Source: a virus. From it: a stretch of DNA of 64,000 bases. Positions 55,007-61,502 of this stretch are shown here, one piece after another. Below the pieces are notes generated by a model. That model made no database searches, was not told the DNA's origin, and saw only the letters and a list, made by a program, of their open reading frames with translations. A program made the position numbers and the translations under genes. Each line of letters starts with the position of its first letter. Within the stretch, counting starts at the first letter, position 1. The stretch is taken from the IMG/VR virus record IMGVR_UViG_3300021960_000043, positions 31,232 to 95,231 of that record. One strand, given 5' to 3'.

Positions 55007-55170
55007 TCAACCACCTCAACATATCCTTCTTCTTTGAAACTCGTAGCACCACACCCTTCATTATGATGTTTAACCCAACCTTTAATTTCTTTAAGATAAA
55101 ACCATGTGGGTGAACATTCATCACAAACAGGGCAAATCAAATACCTTGATTGATACCATTGAATCTTCAT
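55003..55170 (-). CDS. Cys/His-rich small protein, 55 aa
   Basis: LICPVCDECS has three Cys, and HHNEGC supplies further ligands, so zinc binding is likely. Ends VEVVE with the same embedded GAGGTGGTTGA site. Overlaps both neighbours by ATGA. Confidence 0.65.
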   Translation of the reverse strand: MKIQWYQSRYLICPVCDECSPTWFYLKEIKGWVKHHNEGCGATSFKEEGYVEVVE

Positions 55171-55727
55171 TCAACCACTTCCATTTCTAACATCTCTGCT
55201 GTCATCTTAGCCTCGTCAAGTTTCACGATGTCTACCTTGATTAAGGAGTCGCCTTTTCTTTCAACCCATGTCATCTCTTGTAGCCTCTCTATCATTTCAT
55301 TCACCTTTTTACTGTGCTTTGCATTCTGCTTCAACCAATCATCTGCTTGTTGTGCTTCCAACATAGCATCAACTATTCTCCTGTACGCTGCTTCTGCAAG
55401 TGGGCCAACTCTATCCTCACCTTTAGGAACAAGTTGTGCTACTAGCATATCTAATAACACCGACACTTGTAACTTAGGTGATACCTTGTTTGGCATTCTT
55501 TGTCTTACAGATTTACATTTCCTGTAACCTCGACCCTGAGTTTTTCCACCCTCATGTGTTTCAGGCGTAATCATCAACGCTGCGCCTGTGTTCAAATCTT
55601 GAACATACAATCGAGGGTCTGAAAAATAGTCATCGTCTTTTGTGTGTCTTTGGTTTTCTTCTTTCGTCAGCATACTAGCAACTTTTGAAAGTGCTTTACC
55701 TGAGCCATCTGTCCATTCTTTATTCAT
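55167..55727 (-). CDS. Unknown helical protein, 186 aa
   Basis: Not recognised. An N-terminal segment with KVASMLTKEENQRHTKDDDY and a beta part (LYVQDLNTGAALMI) is followed by a basic stretch (GRGYRKCKSVRQR) and a long helical C-terminal half (LLDMLVAQLVPKGEDRVGPL). The basic stretch could contact nucleic acid. The end MEVVE again contains the ribosome binding site of the next gene. Confidence 0.65.
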   Translation of the reverse strand: MNKEWTDGSGKALSKVASMLTKEENQRHTKDDDYFSDPRLYVQDLNTGAALMITPETHEGGKTQGRGYRKCKSVRQRMPNKVSPKLQVSVLLDMLVAQLVPKGEDRVGPLAEAAYRRIVDAMLEAQQADDWLKQNAKHSKKVNEMIERLQEMTWVERKGDSLIKVDIVKLDEAKMTAEMLEMEVVE

Positions 55728-55730
55728 TCT

Positions 55731-55994
55731 TCATTCATCTCCTTTTCTTTTATTTTTCTCTTCTTCTTCTTTCGCTTTATCAATAGCAACTGCAAGTTGC
55801 CCCAACAGGTTTTCTGCTTGACCTATCGTTAGCCTAAAGCCTCGGCTTGTGTGTGATGTTCCTTCTCTCTCCATATTGTGCATCCTCATATCAACCCACA
55901 CTCTTTGATAATAAGGCACTACGCTCAATACAACATGTCCTTTTCCGTCTTTCCATTTACCTTCTAAACTAGGTGTTCTCCATATCTCTTTCAT
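55731..55994 (-). CDS. Unknown small protein, 87 aa
   Basis: The beta-rich first half (GHVVLSVVPYYQRVWVDMRM) resembles small single-domain proteins; the C-terminal half is a Lys/Glu-rich helix (AVAIDKAKEEEEKNKRK). Unrecognised. Starts after a 12-base gap from the upstream microgene. Confidence 0.6.
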   Translation of the reverse strand: MKEIWRTPSLEGKWKDGKGHVVLSVVPYYQRVWVDMRMHNMEREGTSHTSRGFRLTIGQAENLLGQLAVAIDKAKEEEEKNKRKGDE

Positions 55995-56006
55995 TTCTTT
56001 CCTCTC

Positions 56007-56096
56007 CTATTCACCATACACATAACCACATGTACGGCATTTTCTTTCTCCTTTTACTCTTGGGTGTAATGTTTTACATTTGCTTTTCTTACTCAT
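56007..56096 (-). CDS. Zinc-finger microprotein, 29 aa
   Basis: MSKKSKCKTLHPRVKGERKC followed by RTCGYVYGE. Cys pattern C-x12-C-x2-C with a His between gives four possible zinc ligands. Very basic. Its start overlaps the stop of the upstream 55-residue gene. Confidence 0.5.
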   Translation of the reverse strand: MSKKSKCKTLHPRVKGERKCRTCGYVYGE

Positions 56097-56256
56097 ACAT
56101 TTCTTTCTCCTTTTTCTCCACAGGCGGGCAACAATTGTTTAACAACATACTCCACGCACTCCCTTCTTCACCCTTCCATAAACCATCTTCCCAATCACCA
56201 ACATAGTAATTTTCAACTCGACATAGATTATTTGTGCATATCATTTCACTCTTCAT
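56089..56256 (-). CDS. Small acidic Cys-containing protein, 55 aa
   Basis: Begins MKSEMICTNNLCRVENYYVG with Cys at 7 and 12 and again NNCCPP near 41-44, another possible metal site; acidic tail. ATGA overlap with the upstream gene. Confidence 0.55.
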   Translation of the reverse strand: MKSEMICTNNLCRVENYYVGDWEDGLWKGEEGSAWSMLLNNCCPPVEKKEKEMYE

Positions 56257-56534
56257 ATTGTCGCCCTCATTATCTTTCTTACTTCTTTAATGTCCATCCC
56301 ATACTCAGGATGTTCTTCAGGTAAATACTTACTTCTTTTCTCCATCATGTTAGAAATCACCTTAACGATGTTGCTGGCTGCTTTGTTGAATCTTTGTTCA
56401 GCCACCTTATCATTAGAAGGCACACCAATCATTCTAATCCCATCAATGGTTTCATGGAAAGTTCCCTCTACCCTTGTAACCATTATTGCTTTCAGTATCT
56501 CATACTCAGCATGTTTTACACTCTTGAATCTCAT
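56253..56534 (-). CDS. Unknown helical protein, 93 aa
   Basis: Mostly helical and basic (FNKAASNIVKVISNMMEKRS; KEVRKIMRATI) with a short beta hairpin near GTFHETIDGIRMIG. Start at ATG 56534 because it overlaps the upstream TGA; a GTG nine bases earlier is less likely. Not recognised. Confidence 0.6.
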   Translation of the reverse strand: MRFKSVKHAEYEILKAIMVTRVEGTFHETIDGIRMIGVPSNDKVAEQRFNKAASNIVKVISNMMEKRSKYLPEEHPEYGMDIKEVRKIMRATI

Positions 56535-56743
56535 TCTTCCCACTCCAAGTTTAACATATCTATCATTACTTCTATAGAAATATTTTGTTTTTGAACATCA
56601 CCACATCTCGTACACCAAACCTCTACGGTGATAAAATCTTCTGCTGTTCCCGCTAGTGTAACAGTATAGTCATTCAAAAGCACATCTTCATGTAAGCATA
56701 TATTCTCGTCGAGGTATTCTTGACCTCTTCCATCTTCTTTCAT
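56531..56743 (-). CDS. Small zinc-knuckle protein, 70 aa
   Basis: Has WCTRCGDV (C-x2-C) after a beta segment (DFITVEVW) and an earlier Cys/His (ICLHED), so one zinc site is possible. Acidic C-terminus. Coupled to both neighbours by overlapping stop/start codons. Confidence 0.6.
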   Translation of the reverse strand: MKEDGRGQEYLDENICLHEDVLLNDYTVTLAGTAEDFITVEVWCTRCGDVQKQNISIEVMIDMLNLEWEE

Positions 56744-56889
56744 GCTGTCACCTCTATTCCTTTGTGGTACACACGGTATCGTGTACCGTTAATTGTCCAA
56801 TGTGGAATCGCTACTATTTCTGTTTCATCACAGACATATACCTCTTGGCCTTCTCTCATTTCCATTCTCCATCCTTTGTAATTTTTCAT
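56740..56889 (-). CDS. Unknown small beta-rich protein, 49 aa
   Basis: MKNYKGWRMEMREGQEVYVC, then HWTINGTRYRVYHKGIEVTA. Looks like a small all-beta fold. The final codons carry GAGGTGACAGC, the ribosome binding site for the next start. ATGA overlaps at both ends. Confidence 0.6.
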   Translation of the reverse strand: MKNYKGWRMEMREGQEVYVCDETEIVAIPHWTINGTRYRVYHKGIEVTA

Positions 56890-57398
56890 GCTGTCACCTT
56901 CTCAATAGCACTATCTATTTCTTTTAGTCTATCTTGTATATCACCATAAGCGTCATAGTAACCATCACCATGAGTATACTCCCCATAACGATAACTTTTA
57001 CACTCATCTTCATAATCCAAATGTGCTTTTGTAAGTAAGGTTCTTGCTCTTAAATCAAGCAACACACGATGTATGAAACTACTACCTTTGATATTCACCA
57101 CATACTTCGATTCTTCTTCACTTTCAGCATATGGGTTTTCACCTATGCAAACATCAACACCGTCAATAATATCTTGTTCCGTATGGTGACAATCGTAATG
57201 ATATGGCAACCAATCCATCAATCTTCGTTTTTCTATCTCATGCTCTTTTTCTATTTTTTCTATGAGTTTCTTTTCATCTTTTCTTTCTGCATCCATCGTT
57301 ACTCCTATCAATACATCCATATCTTCTTTCAGACCTTCAACATGTGCGTATTTATTTTGAAACTTAATTAAACCCATTAAACTTGTATATGATAACAT
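56886..57398 (-). CDS. Unknown protein with charged helix, 170 aa
   Basis: Residues about 38-60 are a charged coiled-coil-like helix (KDEKKLIEKIEKEHEIEKRR). The rest includes a His/Cys stretch (YHYDCHHTEQD), a hydrophobic helix (SSFIHRVLLDLRARTLLTKA) and an acidic end. No family is recognised. Starts directly after the upstream TGA (TGAATG), with GGAGGAAGAG before it. Confidence 0.65.
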   Translation of the reverse strand: MLSYTSLMGLIKFQNKYAHVEGLKEDMDVLIGVTMDAERKDEKKLIEKIEKEHEIEKRRLMDWLPYHYDCHHTEQDIIDGVDVCIGENPYAESEEESKYVVNIKGSSFIHRVLLDLRARTLLTKAHLDYEDECKSYRYGEYTHGDGYYDAYGDIQDRLKEIDSAIEKVTA

Positions 57399-57797
57399 TC
57401 ACTCTTCCTCCTGTTCACAGTAAGCAATCATAGCACTACAAGCCCAATTTGGAATGCTTGTGTTCATACCTTCTAACCATAAAGAATTAGTTTTTACAGT
57501 CGGCCCACTATTGTATGTAATTGTATTGTTGAAGTTCCTCAATACATCTATGTTGTGAGCATCATCACTCTCCATGTGTTTATCTATCAACTCTTCGTTA
57601 AACGGACTAGCCCAATAAACAAAGAAACGGTCAATTGCTTCTTCGTTTGATAGTTTGTCTGTTGATACACCACAAACATCCACACGCATTCTTTCATTCG
57701 TTTTCATTCGTTTAGTAGGTATATATGCCTTATATTCATCTCTTATCGCTATTTTTCTTTCATTCCATTTCAATTTTTCTTTTATCTCTTCATTCAT
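57399..57797 (-). CDS. Unknown protein, 132 aa
   Basis: Not recognised. Basic N-terminus (EKLKWNERKIAIRDEYKAYI) followed by a mixed domain with VDVCGVSTDKLSNEEAIDRF and FFVYWASPFNEELIDK. The start overlaps the upstream stop (ATGA). Part of the small-gene array. Confidence 0.65.
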   Translation of the reverse strand: MNEEIKEKLKWNERKIAIRDEYKAYIPTKRMKTNERMRVDVCGVSTDKLSNEEAIDRFFVYWASPFNEELIDKHMESDDAHNIDVLRNFNNTITYNSGPTVKTNSLWLEGMNTSIPNWACSAMIAYCEQEEE

Positions 57798-58516
57798 TCT
57801 TCCTCACCTCTATCATTCACTATCATCTCACAATGTTGTCCTATCATCCACTCAGGTATTTTCTCACCATCGAGTGTGAAACCCAACGTCTTGTAGTTGG
57901 AAGCATCATACTCACCCAACTCAATTAACTCAGCCAACTTCCCTCTTGTGTGTGCTTGATATATCACTCCCTCATGTAAGACTCTATGCAAAGCCTCTGC
58001 ACCATACAATAGTGAGTAATCCTGTGGATTGACTATTACTTCTTCATCTGTCTCAGGACATCTCAAAGGCACAGCCCAATGATATAACTCAGTTATATCT
58101 CCATCCTCACTCAACACTTCTTGTGTGTGTACAATCTTTGGGAAGTATTTCAAACCATCAATCTCAGATAGTGGGAAACCACTAGAGGTTCTCCATGAAG
58201 CCACAATTGTGTTATTGTAATCTTCATTCATCTTATCCATATCTTCTTCATTCAATGGTAAATCATCCCACTGTGCATCTTCATCTGTGAAACTGTACCC
58301 TAAGTCAAAAAGCAACATCTTCAATCCTGTTACGTTTTTCATAGGTATGCTGTAGTTTACACATCTAACAAGGCTGACCTTTTTATCTTCAACCTTCTTG
58401 ACAATGAAACCACCACCTTCAGGAAACCACACCGAGTCTATTCTCATACCCTCAAATGTATCTTTCACATGCTGCATCATACTTTTATTCATCCAATTTA
58501 TTTCTCCTTCAATCAT
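57794..58516 (-). CDS. Unknown protein, 240 aa
   Basis: Largest protein of the small-gene array. Mixed alpha/beta with a first module (DSVWFPEGGGFIVKKVEDKK) and a second near 165-190 (YHWAVPLRCPETDEEVIVNP; DYSLLYGAEALHRVL). Two isolated Cys only. Acidic overall. GGAAGTG lies before the start. No family recognised; a single-copy accessory protein. Confidence 0.65.
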   Translation of the reverse strand: MIEGEINWMNKSMMQHVKDTFEGMRIDSVWFPEGGGFIVKKVEDKKVSLVRCVNYSIPMKNVTGLKMLLFDLGYSFTDEDAQWDDLPLNEEDMDKMNEDYNNTIVASWRTSSGFPLSEIDGLKYFPKIVHTQEVLSEDGDITELYHWAVPLRCPETDEEVIVNPQDYSLLYGAEALHRVLHEGVIYQAHTRGKLAELIELGEYDASNYKTLGFTLDGEKIPEWMIGQHCEMIVNDRGEEE

Positions 58517-58519
58517 TTT

Positions 58520-58783
58520 TTACACTTCCGTTATATTCAATTTTAATGTGTTGCATTTTTTACACACAACTAATTCTTTTACTCCATCTTCATCGTTTTC
58601 ACATGGTAAGTTGATGGTATTCTCACCACATGTATTACAGCCGTTAATTTCAACCACACAATCAAGTGGTGTGAAAGGATAACCCTCAATCATAAAAGTC
58701 ATAGTATGAGTATGCACATTGTATGTGTCTTTTTCCATAGTAATATTTCCATGTTGGTCTACGCTATCCGGTGTTAGTATCAT
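58520..58783 (-). CDS. Zinc-ribbon protein, 87 aa
   Basis: Contains CNTCGENTINLPC and VVCKKCNTLKLNI, a four-Cys zinc ribbon, after a beta-like N-terminal half (YNVHTHTMTFMIEGYPF). Starts directly behind the upstream TGA, with GAGGTGATTGA as ribosome binding site. Confidence 0.7.
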   Translation of the reverse strand: MILTPDSVDQHGNITMEKDTYNVHTHTMTFMIEGYPFTPLDCVVEINGCNTCGENTINLPCENDEDGVKELVVCKKCNTLKLNITEV

Positions 58784-59002
58784 TCAATCACCTCTACTGT
58801 ATTCCAATAACATATCACCATCATCACCAGCATACTCCATGAGTATCTTGTATGCACAATCTAATTTGTGATATGCTTCTATCGCTTCGTTAGCATTTTC
58901 ATACTTCACAAACTCATCAAACTCACCTAATGGTGGTTCTGTTTTATCATACCAAATGTGTATTTCATACACAGGTTTTGTTTCGCTTAAGTCTATACTC
59001 AT
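58784..59002 (-). CDS. Unknown small acidic protein, 72 aa
   Basis: Contains VYEIHIWYDKTEPPLGEFDE and a helical tail (ANEAIEAYHKLDCAYKILME). Probably a compact alpha/beta fold. Unrecognised. The ATG overlaps the upstream stop after GGAGTTGATTGA. Confidence 0.6.
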   Translation of the reverse strand: MSIDLSETKPVYEIHIWYDKTEPPLGEFDEFVKYENANEAIEAYHKLDCAYKILMEYAGDDGDMLLEYSRGD

Positions 59003-59166
59003 TCAATCAACTCCTTTTCATTCCTCAACCTGACTGTTTCATAGATAGCAACTTCTGCCTTTATTGCATCGAAGGCCGCTACTAAATCACCGATATTTGA
59101 GGCTTCCTTTTTGTCAAATCTCTTGATGATATTTCTAATTCTTCGCATTCTATAATCCACACTCAT
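58999..59166 (-). CDS. Small helical protein, 55 aa
   Basis: MSVDYRMRRIRNIIKRFDKK then EASNIGDLVAAFDAIKAEVA: a basic first helix and an amphipathic second helix, a helix-turn-helix-like pair. It ends ELIE; its last codons form the ribosome binding site of the next gene. Confidence 0.6.
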   Translation of the reverse strand: MSVDYRMRRIRNIIKRFDKKEASNIGDLVAAFDAIKAEVAIYETVRLRNEKELIE

Positions 59167-59486
59167 TCTTCTTCACCCCATTCATCTGCACTAATCCACG
59201 GTAGCCTTACACCTTCCCATTCCATGTATGCAACTTCTTTTTCCCATACATAACCCGCTAATTCTTCATCACCAAGAATCCAATCTAACCTTTCTTGTAG
59301 TCGCTTGACTTCTGCTAGGAGAAGTGGTGCGTCTGCTAACAACGCAACATCTTGTCGCATAACATTCATCGCAACTTCACCTTCACTTGACATAACAGTA
59401 TCAGTTTCACCATATTCTTCCATATTACCGAGTTCAATTGTCCACGGCGCAGGTGTATGTCCTTCGTATTTGTCTGTATCAATCAT
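59163..59486 (-). CDS. Phage Ea-type accessory protein, 107 aa
   Basis: Pattern TPAPWTIELGN near the N-terminus, then VALLADAPLLLAEVKRLQER in the middle, matches small phage accessory proteins of the Ead/Ea22-like group found in early regions. Function unknown in that group. Starts with MIDTDKYE, the same as the next gene upstream. Confidence 0.6.
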   Translation of the reverse strand: MIDTDKYEGHTPAPWTIELGNMEEYGETDTVMSSEGEVAMNVMRQDVALLADAPLLLAEVKRLQERLDWILGDEELAGYVWEKEVAYMEWEGVRLPWISADEWGEEE

Positions 59487-59488
59487 TC
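59463..59488. repeat. 26-bp direct repeat, copy 1
   Basis: Identical to 59678-59703. It covers the first codons (MIDTDKYE) of the 107-residue gene and the bases just before them. Confidence 0.95.
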
Positions 59489-59701
59489 AATCACCTCTAC
59501 ATCATCTCCATATACATGATATCTAAAAGCCGAGTTTAATTCCTCATCATAAAGTTGGTGTAACCATTCCTTAGTAAGTCTTAGTTCTTCACGCAACCGC
59601 TTGACTTCATTTGTCTTTTGGAAAGCAAGTTGTTCCCAATGGTTGATTATCTCAATCAAATCATGTTGGGTCATTGTTTCGTATTTGTCTGTATCAATCA
59701 T
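59483..59701 (-). CDS. Small coiled-coil protein, 72 aa
   Basis: After the shared start MIDTDKYE come two amphipathic helices (HDLIEIINHWEQLAFQKTNE; EVKRLREELRLTKEWLHQL) with heptad features. Ends VEVIE, where GAGGTGATTGA is the ribosome binding site for the next gene. The duplicated start suggests gene duplication followed by replacement of the rest, or fusion to a shared leader. Confidence 0.65.
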   Translation of the reverse strand: MIDTDKYETMTQHDLIEIINHWEQLAFQKTNEVKRLREELRLTKEWLHQLYDEELNSAFRYHVYGDDVEVIE

Positions 59702-59703
59702 TC
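59678..59703. repeat. 26-bp direct repeat, copy 2
   Basis: Second copy of the repeat at 59463-59488, at the start of the 72-residue gene. The spacing of 215 bp equals the length of one gene, as expected from tandem duplication of a start region. Confidence 0.95.
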
Positions 59704-59874
59704 TTCTTCCTCCGCAAAAATGCCTGTTGCTTTCTCATAAGCAGTATAGATGTCGTTGTCAGGATATAGATGTCGATGTGTCTCTTCTAACCATTCAATG
59801 TAAGTATGGTTATCGTCATCCTGTTGCTGAATCCTTTCAAGCATCGTTCTAGCCTGTTGTATAATAGTAGGCAT
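59698..59874 (-). CDS. Small acidic helical protein, 58 aa
   Basis: MPTIIQQARTMLERIQQQDD then DNHTYIEWLEETHRHLYPDN: helical, acidic at its end (EEEE), whose GGAGGAAGAA codons are the ribosome binding site of the next gene. ATGA overlap with that gene. Unrecognised. Confidence 0.6.
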   Translation of the reverse strand: MPTIIQQARTMLERIQQQDDDNHTYIEWLEETHRHLYPDNDIYTAYEKATGIFAEEEE

Positions 59875-60291
59875 TTATTCTTCATCCCCCATAGGTGTAA
59901 TAGGTAGACCTTGTTGTTCAACTAACATATCAACACTTCTTAGATACTTCACTAAATCAATAATGTCTTTCTTACTCATAGCAACTGAACACACCATACC
60001 TTGTGGATGGTTATGTTCAGAACCATGTATCAACAACTGCACACTAGGCTGTCCACCAATAGTATGTTCAGGATAAACTAAGGCTGACATACCCACATAG
60101 TTCTTACCTGTATTCGCTGCTGATTCAAACTCAGGGTCTTGTGAACGTAAGTATTGACTCACTTTATCTTCACAAGGTATTCTATCAGTATACCCGTACT
60201 TCCTATTACTTAACTCAGATTGAGTATCACACAAAACTTGTATGTGCATCATACCACTATCGTAGTTACATTTCACTTGCATTCTATTCAT
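59875..60291 (-). CDS. Unknown protein, 138 aa
   Basis: Beta-rich protein with MHIQVLCDTQSELS, AALVYPEH-like strands (MSALVYPEHTIGGQPSVQLL) and HGSEHNHPQGMVCSVAMSKK, then a helix (IIDLVKYLRSVDMLVE). The His cluster (HGSEHNH) could bind metal. Start at ATG 60291, overlapping the phosphatase gene's stop; a start 15 bases upstream would lie inside that gene. Not recognised. Confidence 0.6.
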   Translation of the reverse strand: MNRMQVKCNYDSGMMHIQVLCDTQSELSNRKYGYTDRIPCEDKVSQYLRSQDPEFESAANTGKNYVGMSALVYPEHTIGGQPSVQLLIHGSEHNHPQGMVCSVAMSKKDIIDLVKYLRSVDMLVEQQGLPITPMGDEE

Positions 60292-61502
60292 TTTATCATC
60301 TTCCATTCTTTTTCACTTCCTTTTTTTTTACCACTGTCTTTAAGGTACGGGCCTATCATTTCCCGTTGTTCCTTAAAGTAATCCGTATCACTAAGTGGTT
60401 TCATAGTGATACTTCCACCTTCTTCTATTACCTCTATGAAAGCGGCTGACTTCCCTAGAATCTTTTGTTTCTCATAATCTAATTTGATTCCCAAATCTTT
60501 TGCTATACAATACTTACATTCATTATGATGCATTTCTAATATCGTGTATTCTTCTCCACATGAAACACACAAACCTTCTTTCTTGTAATCATTGATGTCA
60601 TGTACAGGTGATAACATACCAAATATTTCTTCTAATGACTCAACATTATCATGGTACATCTTATTTTCAAACCATATGAATCTATTATATTCATCGTGTG
60701 CTTCTAACATATCACACAAGACATAACCTCTTTGAACGAAATCATCTTTTGGTTTACTCTGACTAACATAATCTCCTAAGTTAGATTGCTTACCACGTTT
60801 CTTAAACTCCACACCATCAATAGCCTTTCTCTCCCTCTTTCGACTCTTACCTTTCTTACCTTTCTTACCTTTCTTCTTATCTGTTTCAGCCAACTCATCG
60901 TAGATACTTTGCATAGAAACATCATCCCACGTAATTTTGTTGTTACTTTGAATAAACAAAGTATCTCCAACAGGTATGTCAATCATGTCTGCAATATATT
61001 GTTGTTGAGCAAAGTTCTCTACTGCATGTGTGCAATAACTATCTCTGATGTAATTAACCAACTCCGCTACATCCTTCCAAGTTTGGTCTTTTGTAGGTAT
61101 CATCAGGTGAGCAAGGATAGCCAACTGCACACCTGTTCTACCATGTCCGCCCATACATGATGTAGAGACAGTCTTTACATTCTTAGTTTTGAAATCATCA
61201 ACCAACGCTATCCAAAAGTCCTTACCTAAATTAGCAGGTATACTGAAATCAGGCCAATCGATACCTATGATGTGTGGTATTTTTCCTGTGTCAATCTTAT
61301 CAGTACAAGACCAACCATCAGGCAACACATCTCTCTTTATCTTCATAGGCATAACATCAACAGGCCCAATTGCTACATCAGGATAAGGGTTCATTCTTGT
61401 CCATGCACCTTGCCTAGATGTACCGCCAGCATACACTTTGATACCTTCTGCTTCAAACACAAGTGGGTTTCCTGTATGACAATTCATCTTACTAACCATC
61501 AT
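60288..61502 (-). CDS. Protein tyrosine / dual-specificity phosphatase-like protein, 404 aa
   Basis: The Cys-based phosphatase signature C-x5-R is present as STSCMGGHGRTG (C116, R122). A candidate general acid lies in IDWPDFSIP (D82 or D85) and a supporting helix follows (VQLAILAHLMI). After the catalytic domain (about 1-200) come a Lys/Gly-rich linker (KKGKKGKKGKSRKRERK), probably nucleic-acid or membrane-contacting, and a zinc-finger-like region (CVSCGEEY ... CKYCIAKDLG), ending in a basic tail. It starts inside the stop of the dikinase-like gene (ATGATGG after GGTGATGA), so the two are made together and may act on the same phosphate. Confidence 0.75.
   Translation of the reverse strand: MMVSKMNCHTGNPLVFEAEGIKVYAGGTSRQGAWTRMNPYPDVAIGPVDVMPMKIKRDVLPDGWSCTDKIDTGKIPHIIGIDWPDFSIPANLGKDFWIALVDDFKTKNVKTVSTSCMGGHGRTGVQLAILAHLMIPTKDQTWKDVAELVNYIRDSYCTHAVENFAQQQYIADMIDIPVGDTLFIQSNNKITWDDVSMQSIYDELAETDKKKGKKGKKGKSRKRERKAIDGVEFKKRGKQSNLGDYVSQSKPKDDFVQRGYVLCDMLEAHDEYNRFIWFENKMYHDNVESLEEIFGMLSPVHDINDYKKEGLCVSCGEEYTILEMHHNECKYCIAKDLGIKLDYEKQKILGKSAAFIEVIEEGGSITMKPLSDTDYFKEQREMIGPYLKDSGKKKGSEKEWKMIK

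Noticed and set aside
57655-57928. Plus-strand frames of about 70 residues antisense to the small-gene array
   Set aside because: Serine/leucine/phenylalanine-rich shadows of acidic minus-strand genes without start signals.
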